From the NCBI RefSeq assembly GCF_018130615.1, contig NZ_JAFCKB010000031.1, forward strand, positions 1 through 64,000: DNA of 64,000 bases, read 5' to 3'. Made by a program: the position numbers and the translations under genes. Shown here one piece after another: positions 17,757-26,160 of the stretch. Position 1 is the stretch's first letter; every line of letters starts with the position of its first letter. The notes under the pieces were generated by a model. It was not told where the DNA came from and ran no database searches. It saw only the letters and a list, made by a program, of their open reading frames with translations. The stretch comes from Bradyrhizobium manausense (GTDB lineage Bacteria > Pseudomonadota > Alphaproteobacteria > Rhizobiales > Xanthobacteraceae).

Positions 17757-17906
17757 TAGCAGTGCGGTCCGGAAACGCCACACGTCAGCAACAGAAATTC
17801 ACATATTTTGCGCCGGTTAGAGCGGTCTTGGGCGGGCGAGACTTCCACAGCCGTCAACGAGGTTCGATACCCCCCATCGCGCTATTTGGCCAACGCACGC
17901 TTTCCA

Positions 17907-19130
17907 TCAACGCCGCTTGGGACGTGGAGGGGTCGCTTTGCGGATTTTCGCGGCCACCGGGGTGAGAATGAACGCGCGCTCCAGGAAATTCTCTATGATG
18001 TTAAAGATGTGGTTCAGACGTTCGGCTTCAGGAGCGTAGCCGCGATGCGCCGACGCGTTGCCTGCGTCGGCGACCGCGTCGAGCGCCTCCTTGTCCGACT
18101 GGCTGATGAGCCCCGCAGTCGCCAGCGCGGAAAGTTTGCCTTCGAATCCACCCTTTACGTCACCGACGAGGATATTTCCGGCCCTATCGAGCAGAGTGCG
18201 AGCCCCAACCGACGCGAGCATCCGCAATCCACTATTGAGGGCCAGATAAGACTCGTCGAGAACATCCCGGAGGACGTCGTCGCTTAGGTCTTCGGCCCAG
18301 CGCGGTTTTGCGCGGACGGTCTGTGCCGGATGATACGTCACGTTGGCGCCGCGGCGCATCACCGGCTGACCTTGCTCGTCGAAGTCGGCCTCATCCCACT
18401 CCGACCGCCAGACCTCGTGTCGAACCGATAGCTTGTCGCAACCGCAACATTGCACCGTTTGATAGGTCTCGCTCCAAGCATCGGTGCCATCGCCTCCCTT
18501 CTCCGTGTACTCGGCGCGGAGCCAGGAATTCTTCTCTCCGTGGCAAACACCGCAGTGCGCCTTGACGGTCGCCCCCGCTTTCGTAGAGACCGGGGCCGGC
18601 ACCACAGTTCCCGATCGCGTTTCCAACTTGGCCGCGGGTCGAAGTCGCTCCCACCCGGCCGGCGTGATCGAGATCGCATGATCGGGCATGAGTCGGATCA
18701 GTTTAACTTTGGCCGTCTCCGAGATCAGGTCGTCGACCCGCTGCCCGTCGAGCGTGCCGATCACCGCGGTGAGATCCTCCTCGTCGGGCAACTCGACCGA
18801 GCCGAGTTGGTCGTCGTCCAGATCCGCCGCGGCCCACGCGAGCAGGTTGGTCATCTGGCGATCGACCGAAGGAAGCGGCTGCTTGATCATGTCGTCCAAG
18901 TTGAACGAGTTAATCTCGGGCCATTCGACCTCTGACTTCAACGACATTGCGCGCGTCGCATGGCTCAAGCGCGCGACGCTCCTGGCGTCGTTCAGTCGCG
19001 AGTCCAGCATCGCCAATGCCGAACCCGTGATCTGGTACTTGCCACACTTGCGGCATTCCACGCGCCTGTAATCGCCGCCTGTCGGCTGTTCGAGGCTCGA
19101 CGATGTCTTGCAGATCGGACAATAGCCCAT
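17907..19130 (-). CDS. zinc-ribbon protein with C-terminal DUF4145 domain
   Basis: The 407-aa protein starts with a zinc ribbon (C4-x2-C7 ... C-x2-C in VECRKCGKY) and has a second Cys cluster in the middle (CGVCHGEKNSW then CCGCDK). The C-terminal third carries DUF4145: LNSGLRMLASVGARTLLD and the signature NASAHRGYAPEAE. DUF4145 is related to HEPN-like helical domains and appears in many defence-associated proteins. It lies upstream of the retron RT on the same strand, with a 280-base gap that holds a structured region, so it could be part of that system or independent. Confidence 0.78.
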   Translation of the reverse strand: MGYCPICKTSSSLEQPTGGDYRRVECRKCGKYQITGSALAMLDSRLNDARSVARLSHATRAMSLKSEVEWPEINSFNLDDMIKQPLPSVDRQMTNLLAWAAADLDDDQLGSVELPDEEDLTAVIGTLDGQRVDDLISETAKVKLIRLMPDHAISITPAGWERLRPAAKLETRSGTVVPAPVSTKAGATVKAHCGVCHGEKNSWLRAEYTEKGGDGTDAWSETYQTVQCCGCDKLSVRHEVWRSEWDEADFDEQGQPVMRRGANVTYHPAQTVRAKPRWAEDLSDDVLRDVLDESYLALNSGLRMLASVGARTLLDRAGNILVGDVKGGFEGKLSALATAGLISQSDKEALDAVADAGNASAHRGYAPEAERLNHIFNIIENFLERAFILTPVAAKIRKATPPRPKRR

Positions 19131-19246
19131 CTCTCACCCACAAATTCCCGCTGTTCCGACTTTGGCGATCCCCGATATTCACAGGATCGCGCTTTGCCGA
19201 ATCGGCTACATTGTAGCGGTTCGCTGGGGGCTGACGGAGGATCGCG

Positions 19247-19552
19247 ATGAATCTTCTTTTCCGTCTTTTCGACCCGAAAGTGGCGCGTGCATTCTATGAC
19301 TGGATGATGGGTTTGTGGGTGGCCGCCACGATCTTCGTGGGCGACGCGAACCTCGATCGTTTCCAAAGATGGCTCTGGGGCACGCCTCGGGAGCATCAGG
19401 CAACTCTATCGCCGATCAACGACCCAGCCTTGACCGAAAACGTCCAGGCACTGTTCGATCTATTTCAACGACAGATGGATGCTCAATACGGCGTGAGCGT
19501 TCTTCGACGCCAGCTGCTGACCTTACCGGCGGCTCCCGATCAGGGTTATTGA
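19247..19552 (+). CDS. small hypothetical protein (101 aa)
   Basis: Starts at ATG with an AGGA-type site and encodes a protein with one hydrophobic, aromatic stretch near the N-terminus (FYDWMMGLWVAATIFVG), which could be a membrane or amphipathic helix. The rest is hydrophilic and predicted helical (ALFDLFQRQMDAQYGV). I do not recognise the family. It stands between divergent and convergent minus-strand genes, so it has its own promoter. Confidence 0.55.
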   Translation: MNLLFRLFDPKVARAFYDWMMGLWVAATIFVGDANLDRFQRWLWGTPREHQATLSPINDPALTENVQALFDLFQRQMDAQYGVSVLRRQLLTLPAAPDQGY

Positions 19553-19586
19553 AGAGAGATCGGAGCAACTCGCGAAATCGTTCGCA

Positions 19587-20351
19587 TCACCCGTAGATAT
19601 CGATCATCTTGGGATCCAGGATCCGCAGAAGCGTCAGCGCTTCGCCCTCTATCGTCCGGACGCTTTGGACCTTGACGTCGAATTGCTCGATGTGCCGGCG
19701 ATCGAACCAATAGCTCGCCGACTCCTTCTTGACGGGTCCGACCCGGTTGACGCCTGCGAGCGACACGCTCACGCTCGATCTCAGATCGATATCGTCCCGA
19801 ACCCTCAGACCTCCGACCGTGATCCCCGGCCACTGCCATTTCGTGCCGGCCAGATCCTGTGCGATCAGGATCAAAGGCTCGCGCGTCATCCGCATGATCC
19901 GGATGCCCGTGGCAGCCAGGCTGGCCGAGAACTCGTGAGCAAGTCCTACTATCGCGTCGAGCGAAATCTCTCCAATCGCATGAAGCTTCGGCTTGATGAG
20001 GTATGGGGGAAGGATGAGGTCGGCGGAATAGACGTCGGCCATCCGCTCGGCATTTCGCGAGCGCTCGTCCAAGGGGCGACCGATGTCATCGGAACGGCAG
20101 ACGAACGACTGGCCTCGGTGGTGATGCCAATGCCCAAGCTCGTGACCGGTGCTGAACCTTTTCCTGTTCGGTTTCGCTCCATCGCTGACATAGATGATCG
20201 CTCGGTCCTTGAAGCCGATGATTTGAGCCTCGCAGCCGACGAGCCGCCTGTACAGGACTTGCGCGCCGACGCAATCGGCGATGGCGAGGAGATCGATTTC
20301 CTTGGCCTCGGAAATGCCGAGTTCGACGAGGAGTTGTTCGGCCGGGCGCAA
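19587..20351 (-). CDS. ImmA/IrrE-family metallo-endopeptidase
   Basis: A 254-aa protein with the HELGH zinc motif at 70-74 (RFSTGHELGHW) and, downstream, RNAERMADVYSADLILP, the ImmA/IrrE segment containing the third ligand. Members cleave repressors, sigma- or anti-sigma-type regulators, for example phage ImmA and DdrO-cleaving IrrE. The start appears to be TTG at 20351, with AAAGGA overlapping the end of the gene upstream, a 4-base gap. As the last gene of a sigma-like / unknown / ImmA operon it may cleave one of the two partners. The C-terminal 100 residues are of unknown role. Confidence 0.87.
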   Translation of the reverse strand: MRPAEQLLVELGISEAKEIDLLAIADCVGAQVLYRRLVGCEAQIIGFKDRAIIYVSDGAKPNRKRFSTGHELGHWHHHRGQSFVCRSDDIGRPLDERSRNAERMADVYSADLILPPYLIKPKLHAIGEISLDAIVGLAHEFSASLAATGIRIMRMTREPLILIAQDLAGTKWQWPGITVGGLRVRDDIDLRSSVSVSLAGVNRVGPVKKESASYWFDRRHIEQFDVKVQSVRTIEGEALTLLRILDPKMIDIYG

Positions 20352-20355
20352 GAGG

Positions 20356-20784
20356 TCATTCCTTTAGCTTGCCGGATTCGTCGATAAGTCCGAGCCGCAG
20401 ACAAGCTTCGAGGAAGCTGTCGAGATCGTCGTCGGATTCGATGCGCCGATTTCGCGCCGCTATAGTCATGTCGCCGGTGGCATCGACCTTCTTCTTGACG
20501 GCAGAGTGGATCTCGCGCTTCTTCGCCGGGTCGAACGATAGGATCGAAGCGCTGAGGGGGGCTTGAGATTCGCGCGGACGCTGCCGGGCGGCCGCAAATT
20601 TCCGGCGCTTCGCGGCGATCTCGGGACCCTGAAAAACCGCGTCGAAGCTCTCTAGCAGATCGTTAGGATCCATGCCCAATGCGATTAGATATTCATCCAA
20701 CGCGGGTCCTTCGAGCGAAAGAATCTCCTGCTGTATTTCTTCCAGGAGCTCTTCGCGAAACGTGAGTTCACGATCGGTCTCCAT
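20356..20784 (-). CDS. hypothetical protein between sigma-like factor and ImmA peptidase
   Basis: The ATG at 20784 overlaps the preceding stop by one base (TGATG), so I start here rather than at an upstream in-frame ATG. The 142-aa product is acidic at the N-terminus (REELLEEIQQEILSLEG) and has a basic middle part; no known domain or helix-turn-helix is evident to me. By position it could be the substrate or anti-sigma partner of the ImmA/IrrE peptidase. That role is inference from gene order. Confidence 0.72.
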   Translation of the reverse strand: METDRELTFREELLEEIQQEILSLEGPALDEYLIALGMDPNDLLESFDAVFQGPEIAAKRRKFAAARQRPRESQAPLSASILSFDPAKKREIHSAVKKKVDATGDMTIAARNRRIESDDDLDSFLEACLRLGLIDESGKLKE

Positions 20785-21311
20785 CACAGTTTCCCTTCCT
20801 TGTAGAGGGAGGCACCCCACTTCTTCATTCTCTTCCTGACGGTTTCATAGTTCGTTACGTCCCACCCTGTTTCGGCGAGGATTTCGGCCCGCGTCGCATT
20901 GTCGTCCAGGAGGAGCAGCAGCGTTTTGACCTCCTCGTCGTCGCAGATCCGGTAGATCTGCTCGCGGAGGTACGCGTCATCCTGGGAGGGGCCCAGATCC
21001 TGCGCGAGTTCGATCGGGTCGGGCGCATCGGTGGACGCGGCGACGAGCCGTTTCCCCTCAACACGACGAACCGTGGCGCTTCGGCGCCTATCGTTGGACG
21101 CGATGCTGTTCACCGCGCCCGACAGAACTTCGAACGCATCGTGTCCGGCGGTCGAATCCGGATTCAGCCAGCGCGCCTTGGCGCCCTGCAGGAGGTCCTC
21201 CGCTTCCAAGGTGGTGCCGCGCGCCTTCACCCGCGCCAAGGCGGCCAGCTTCTTCCGCTGGTCCGCGGTGAGCGTCAGCAACGCCGCCGCTTTGGGAGAT
21301 TGATCGGTCAA
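20784..21311 (-). CDS. sigma-70-like regulatory protein
   Basis: I choose the TTG at 21311 because GGAGG lies seven bases upstream; ATGs at 21332 and 21365 are alternatives. The 175-aa product resembles short sigma-70-family proteins: LEAEDLLQGAKARWL recalls region 2 (EDLxQ), SIASNDRRRSATVRR the linker, and the C-terminus (ETGWDVTNYETVRKRMKKW) a degenerate region 4 or helix-turn-helix. It is the first gene of a tightly coupled operon with an unknown protein and an ImmA/IrrE peptidase, a layout in which the peptidase may control sigma activity. Confidence 0.7.
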   Translation of the reverse strand: MTDQSPKAAALLTLTADQRKKLAALARVKARGTTLEAEDLLQGAKARWLNPDSTAGHDAFEVLSGAVNSIASNDRRRSATVRRVEGKRLVAASTDAPDPIELAQDLGPSQDDAYLREQIYRICDDEEVKTLLLLLDDNATRAEILAETGWDVTNYETVRKRMKKWGASLYKEGKL

Positions 21312-21460
21312 TCGGCTTCCTCCGAAAGCCATAGCTCGCGAATCGAGCGAAGTCGGAAATAACATTTAGCGAATTTTCGCGTCCGACTTCGCGCCGGTGA
21401 CGAGCTTTAGAGGTTAGGGGCTCACTTCGAGCCGAAATACCATTCAGAAAGACCACCGAT

Positions 21461-22597
21461 ATGACAGCTAAACTGACCTTTCATCCCCTCGGCAATGCCG
21501 ACTGCACCCGCATCGACATGACCAACGGCCGCAAGATGCTGGTCGATTACGCAGACATGCGCAATCCCAACGACATGTGGGATGCCCGCATCGACTTGCC
21601 CGAGGTGCTCAAGGCCGATCTGCGCGCCGCCAAGCGCGATTATTATGACGTGGTCTGCTTCACCCATCTCGACGACGACCACTGTTGCGGTTCGGGCGAC
21701 TTCTTCTGGCTCGAACATGCCGCGAAGTACCAGGGCGAAGGCCGGATCAAGATCGACGAGTTGTGGGTGCCGGCCGCGGCGATCCTCGAGGACGGTTGTG
21801 AGGATAGCGCCCGCATCATCCGTCAGGAGGCGCGGCACCGGTTGCGCGTCGGCAAGGGCATCCGCGTCTTTTCGCGCCCGACCAAGCTCAAGGAATGGCT
21901 GGAGAAGCAGGGTCTGACGCTGGAATCGCGCGCGCACCTGATCACCGACGCGGGCCAGTACGTGCCCGGCTTCTCGATGTTCGGTCCCGAGCGCGTCCAG
22001 TTCTTCATCCATAGCCCCTTCGGCTGGCATCAGAACGAGAGCGAGATCATTGACCGCAACCAGCACAGCGTGGTCTTTCAGGCGACGTTCCTGGAGGGAC
22101 GCCGCGAGACCTGCGCGCTGTTCATGTCTGACATCAACCACGACTCGATCAACCAGATCGTGATCACGTCCAAGCGCCACGGCAACCAGGACCGGCTGCT
22201 GTGGGATATCTTCAAGATCCCGCACCACTGCTCCTACCTATCGATCGGGCCGGAAAAGGGCGTCGACGTCACCAAGCCGACCGATGAGGTCAAGTGGCTG
22301 TGCGAGACTCAGGGGCGCGAGCGGTCCATCATGATATCCACCAGTTGGTCAATCCCGTCCAAGGGCAGCGATGAGGACCTCGATTCGCAGCCGCCGCACC
22401 GCCAGGCCGCGGCCTACTACCGGTCGGTCGCCGATCTCAAGGACGGCCAGTTCAAGGTCACAATGGATTTGCCTTCAAAGAGCAAACCCAAGCCGAGCAC
22501 CATCGAGATCACCGACCGGGGAGCCCAGCTGTTGCTTGTTTCGGCCACCGCCGCCGGCGCGGTGAGCGTCGCGGCGACCCCGGTGCGGGCGGGCTAG
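21461..22597 (+). CDS. MBL-fold metallohydrolase of a ubiquitin-like conjugation operon
   Basis: The 378-aa protein has metallo-beta-lactamase-fold metal motifs: H69-x-D71-D-D73-H74 in FTHLDDDHCC, then SDINHDS and IPHHCSYLS, in ComEC-like order. MBL members hydrolyse phosphodiesters or other esters. The C-terminus is a flexible, Ala/Val-rich tail ending in ...PVRAG with a terminal Gly. The next gene, two bases downstream, encodes an E2-E1-JAB fusion that could activate a C-terminal Gly, as Cap2 does with CD-NTases in type II CBASS. That this tail is the substrate is inference. Neighbourhoods joining MBL proteins with E1/E2/JAB are known from comparative surveys. Confidence 0.82.
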   Translation: MTAKLTFHPLGNADCTRIDMTNGRKMLVDYADMRNPNDMWDARIDLPEVLKADLRAAKRDYYDVVCFTHLDDDHCCGSGDFFWLEHAAKYQGEGRIKIDELWVPAAAILEDGCEDSARIIRQEARHRLRVGKGIRVFSRPTKLKEWLEKQGLTLESRAHLITDAGQYVPGFSMFGPERVQFFIHSPFGWHQNESEIIDRNQHSVVFQATFLEGRRETCALFMSDINHDSINQIVITSKRHGNQDRLLWDIFKIPHHCSYLSIGPEKGVDVTKPTDEVKWLCETQGRERSIMISTSWSIPSKGSDEDLDSQPPHRQAAAYYRSVADLKDGQFKVTMDLPSKSKPKPSTIEITDRGAQLLLVSATAAGAVSVAATPVRAG

Positions 22598-22599
22598 GC

Positions 22600-24879
22600 A
22601 TGGCGATCCACGCGTGGTGGACGGCCTTCGGCGAGGCGATGACGATCGACGGCGTCGCCTCCGGTCCGGCGCGTTCGTTCGTGGAATCCGCGCTCGCCGG
22701 GCTCCCGGCGACCACGCTCGTTGAGATCAAGGAGGATAAGACGACCGGGTATGTCGGCGTCTATGTCGAGATCGACGTGGAACGCCCCCAGGACCTCGCC
22801 TACCCTATCCGCGCCAGAGAGCCGATCGGCATTCTCTTCTCGTCGCCGCACGTCCGTCCCGCGGTGCTGGCGCTGCGGGACGACTTCCCGCACACCATGC
22901 ATCAGAACGGCGTGCCTGAAGAGATGCCGTTCTCGCTGTGCGTGGACGATCGGCCTTGGCCGGAAGCCCGCCTCACCTACACGCCGACGGAATTCTCGCG
23001 GCTCATCCAGCTTTGGCTCGCCAAGGCGGCGCGCGGCAAGCTCCACGATCCGGCGCAACCGCCGGATCCGCTATTTTACGGCGCGGACATGGCTGTGGTC
23101 TTGCCGCGCAGCGTCTTCGAGGCCGGCTCTGCGACCTCCGAATTCGCTGGCTTCGTGCGTGCCGACAACCAGGGCCTGGTGTTCGCCATTCCATCCAAGC
23201 AGGCCCCGCCAGGCGGTATCGCGCTGACGGTGATGGCTTTCGCGCTCCCGCCGCAAATCATGACCTCGATCCGGCGCCTGCCTCGGACGCTGGAAAGTCT
23301 GGCCGCAGAACTCGCGCCGACCGGCCTTAGGCTACTCGACGAGATCAAGGAGAGATTGAAGGCGTGGACCGGTATCGCCGACGACGGCGCCAGGCGGATG
23401 GCCGGCCGGATCGCCATCGTCGTCGGTCTCCCTATTACCGCCGAAGGAGGTCGCGGCGCCGACGACTTCCGCGCCTTCATCACCACTAACACCGCGGGCG
23501 AGATCGGGGTCCTTCTGGGCATATTGCACGCCAACAACAGCAACGTCGGCAAGGGTTACGTCCGGGCGTTCCCCGAAGTGCCGATCGCGGGAGCTCCGTT
23601 ACCTGTCGCGCCGGCGCAGGTTCATTTCGCTTTCGATCGAGACCTCGCGGCTTCGATCGCCGGCAACACGGTCGCGGACCGAAGGAAGGCCGTCATGATC
23701 GGCGCGGGTTCGCTTGGCTCTCAACTCGGCATGGATCTCGCGCGCGAGGGCGCTTTCGAGTGGACCATTGTGGACAGTGACGCGCTGTTGCCGCACAACA
23801 TGGCTCGCCATGCGCTGTTGGCCGACGAGATCGGTGCGCCAAAGGCCAACGCGTTGGCCAGGCAGATTTCGGTACTGCTCAACGAGGCCCAATCAGCGAT
23901 CGTCACCGGCGTGCTCGCGCCGAACGCGGATCAACAAAAGGCGCTGGATGCCGCCTATGCAGCCGCCTCCGTCATCATCGACGCATCGGCGTCGGTCGGC
24001 GTCGCCCGCCATTTGAGCGATCTGCCCTTTGCCGCAAGACGCGTCTGTGCCTTCTTCAATCCCTCGGGCACCGCCGTCGTACTTCTCACGGAAGATGCAC
24101 GGCGTGATATCACGCTGCGCGATCTCGAGGCGCAATATCACCGCCTGATCCTGACCGAGCCGTCGCTGGCAGATCATCTCGACGCTTCGCAAGGCGGCGT
24201 GCGCTACAGCGGCTCGTGCCGCTCGCTGACCAACAGGATCCCTGCGACCCGAGCCGCGCTCCTGAGCGCGCTGGCCGCAAGGGGCATCGCCGACTCGCTC
24301 TCGAGCGATGATGCTAAGGTGACGGTCTGGACGCTCGGCCCGGACGGCTCGGTCTCCGTCGTGCAGCGAAACGGCGAACCCGTTACGCGCGCCGAGATCG
24401 GCGCCTGGCAAGTAAGCTACGATCGCGGGTTCTTGGATCAGCTTTCCGCGCTACGCGACGAGCGTTTGCCCAATGAGACCGGCGGAGCCATCGTCGGCAT
24501 CGCCGATTTCAGCCGTCAGGCTCTCCACCTTGCCCATGCGTTTCCCCAGCCGGAGGACAGTCTCGGCAGTCCGACACGGTTCGAACGTGGCGTGGTCGGC
24601 CTGGCCCAATCCATCGACGACGTCGCCCGCCGGTCGATGCACCAGGTGCGGTACCTCGGCGAATGGCACTCCCATCCGCGCTATGCGAATGCGCGTCCGA
24701 GCGACACCGACATCGCCCAACTCGCTTATCTGGGCGGCGAGCTCGCGGCGGACGGATTGCCCGGCCTGATGGCCATCGCGGCCCACCACGGCGACTTCTC
24801 GCTTCTCAGCTTCGACCCGTCGCTCTGCCGGGAGGAAGGGCGCATCCTCAGGGTTGCCATTCACCGTGGGCACGATTGA
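22600..24879 (+). CDS. E2-E1-JAB triple fusion (ubiquitin-like conjugation/deconjugation enzyme)
   Basis: The 759-aa protein joins three modules. Residues 1-180 resemble bacterial E2 proteins, with candidate catalytic C114 in FSLCVDDRPW. From about 360 an E1/ThiF adenylation domain follows, with the nucleotide loop GAGSLG at 368-373, IVDSD and HNMARH; C540 (SCRSLTNR) may be the E1 thiol. From about 615 a JAB/JAMM protease domain has E626, H690-x-H692 (GEWHSHP) and D704 (SDTD) as zinc ligands. Type II CBASS splits these into Cap2 (E2-E1) and Cap3 (JAB). Here they are one polypeptide, in an operon with MBL and patatin genes. Confidence 0.87.
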   Translation: MAIHAWWTAFGEAMTIDGVASGPARSFVESALAGLPATTLVEIKEDKTTGYVGVYVEIDVERPQDLAYPIRAREPIGILFSSPHVRPAVLALRDDFPHTMHQNGVPEEMPFSLCVDDRPWPEARLTYTPTEFSRLIQLWLAKAARGKLHDPAQPPDPLFYGADMAVVLPRSVFEAGSATSEFAGFVRADNQGLVFAIPSKQAPPGGIALTVMAFALPPQIMTSIRRLPRTLESLAAELAPTGLRLLDEIKERLKAWTGIADDGARRMAGRIAIVVGLPITAEGGRGADDFRAFITTNTAGEIGVLLGILHANNSNVGKGYVRAFPEVPIAGAPLPVAPAQVHFAFDRDLAASIAGNTVADRRKAVMIGAGSLGSQLGMDLAREGAFEWTIVDSDALLPHNMARHALLADEIGAPKANALARQISVLLNEAQSAIVTGVLAPNADQQKALDAAYAAASVIIDASASVGVARHLSDLPFAARRVCAFFNPSGTAVVLLTEDARRDITLRDLEAQYHRLILTEPSLADHLDASQGGVRYSGSCRSLTNRIPATRAALLSALAARGIADSLSSDDAKVTVWTLGPDGSVSVVQRNGEPVTRAEIGAWQVSYDRGFLDQLSALRDERLPNETGGAIVGIADFSRQALHLAHAFPQPEDSLGSPTRFERGVVGLAQSIDDVARRSMHQVRYLGEWHSHPRYANARPSDTDIAQLAYLGGELAADGLPGLMAIAAHHGDFSLLSFDPSLCREEGRILRVAIHRGHD

Positions 24880-24887
24880 GTTTTCGG

Positions 24888-26081
24888 ATGGAGGAAGCGA
24901 TCTCGCCTAAAATCGGATTGGCTCTCTCAGGGGGCGGCTCCAGGGCAATGGCATTCCATCTTGGTTGCCTGAGAGCGCTCGACCAGCTCGGGCTGCTGCG
25001 TCGGATCGACGTCCTCTCGACCGTATCGGGCGGCAGCGTGATTGGCGCATTCTTCCACGCGCACAACGGCGACTTTGCGTCGTTCGAAACAAAGATGCGC
25101 GAGATTCTGTCTCAAGGCCTTGCCAGGCGCATGTGCCGGAAACTGCTCAGCCCGCTCGGCCTGAAGGTGGCCGCAGCCTTCGTACTGATCGGCGCCGTGG
25201 CCGTCGTTGTAGCGCTGCTCAGGACGATGGTAGGCGTACTCGAACTGATAACGCCTTCATCGCTCGCGCGGCATTTCGAATCTTTCGACGTCAGGTCACC
25301 TGTTCATCGCTTCGCGAGCCGAACCAGCCTGCTCGAAGCGGTGTTAGACGAGCTTCTTTTCAGCGGCGCTTCGATGAGCAACCTGCGGCCCGCGCCTCAC
25401 CTTGTCATCAATGCCACCGAGCTTAGAACCGGTTCGGCCTTCCGGTTCGGAACCAAGGAGTCGGGCTCGTGGCGTTGGGGGAAGTTGCATCGAAACGACG
25501 TGTCGGTCGCGCACGCCGTCGCCGCGTCGGCCGCCTACCCGCTGTTTCTTCCGGCCTTCGACGAAACATTTACGTTCGACAACAAGGGCGCACTACGAGC
25601 CGAGCGGGTGGTCCTGACGGACGGCGGGATCTACGATAATCTCGGTCTCGGCTGCCTCTGGCCAGACCGCTCGCCGGACGTCAGCCTGAACGTGACGCCC
25701 GTCGATACGATCATCTGCTGCTCGGCGGGATACGGCCTGCGGCAGGAGCCTCCGAGCCAGTTCATGCTCGCGCGGATGTCGAGCGTCTTCGGCGCGCTGT
25801 TCGATCGCGCGCAGAATGCCTCGATCCACCGACTGCATGCGGCGCAACGCTCCGGGCAGATCAAGCACTTCATTTTTCCCTATCTCGGCCAACTCGACAA
25901 AACCTTGCCGGACCCACCTTCCAACCTGGTACGCCGGGAGGAGGCTCATTCGTATCCGACCGATTTCAACGCGATGCCGACGGAGTGGATCGACCGGCTT
26001 AGTCTTCGCGGAGAACAACTGACGTTATGTTTGGCTCGCGCTTATATTCCTCATCTGATCGGCAAACCCGCAATCTGCTGA
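24888..26081 (+). CDS. membrane-anchored patatin-like phospholipase (likely effector)
   Basis: The ATG at 24888 gives 397 aa; a longer in-frame extension to 24663 is only shadow sequence of the gene before. The patatin landmarks are complete: oxyanion loop GGGSRA at 15-20, nucleophile S47 in STVSGGS, and the Asp of TDGGIYDNLG. A hydrophobic segment at 94-112 (VAAAFVLIGAVAVVVALL) interrupts the fold and would anchor it at the inner membrane. CBASS uses patatin phospholipases (CapV) that degrade membranes when activated. The gene follows the E2-E1-JAB gene by eight bases, so it is probably the killing effector of this operon. Confidence 0.86.
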   Translation: MEEAISPKIGLALSGGGSRAMAFHLGCLRALDQLGLLRRIDVLSTVSGGSVIGAFFHAHNGDFASFETKMREILSQGLARRMCRKLLSPLGLKVAAAFVLIGAVAVVVALLRTMVGVLELITPSSLARHFESFDVRSPVHRFASRTSLLEAVLDELLFSGASMSNLRPAPHLVINATELRTGSAFRFGTKESGSWRWGKLHRNDVSVAHAVAASAAYPLFLPAFDETFTFDNKGALRAERVVLTDGGIYDNLGLGCLWPDRSPDVSLNVTPVDTIICCSAGYGLRQEPPSQFMLARMSSVFGALFDRAQNASIHRLHAAQRSGQIKHFIFPYLGQLDKTLPDPPSNLVRREEAHSYPTDFNAMPTEWIDRLSLRGEQLTLCLARAYIPHLIGKPAIC

Positions 26082-26160
26082 AATGAGGACACGTAGGTCA
26101 GCAGATGGCTTCCGCCGGTTTCTTCTTTGTGCGTCATGCCAGCCGTAGCTTTTTGGCGCT

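Noticed and set aside
21461-26081. Call of a standard type II CBASS operon
   Set aside because: No CD-NTase (GS...D-x-D) protein is encoded in or near the operon, so the name would be misleading.
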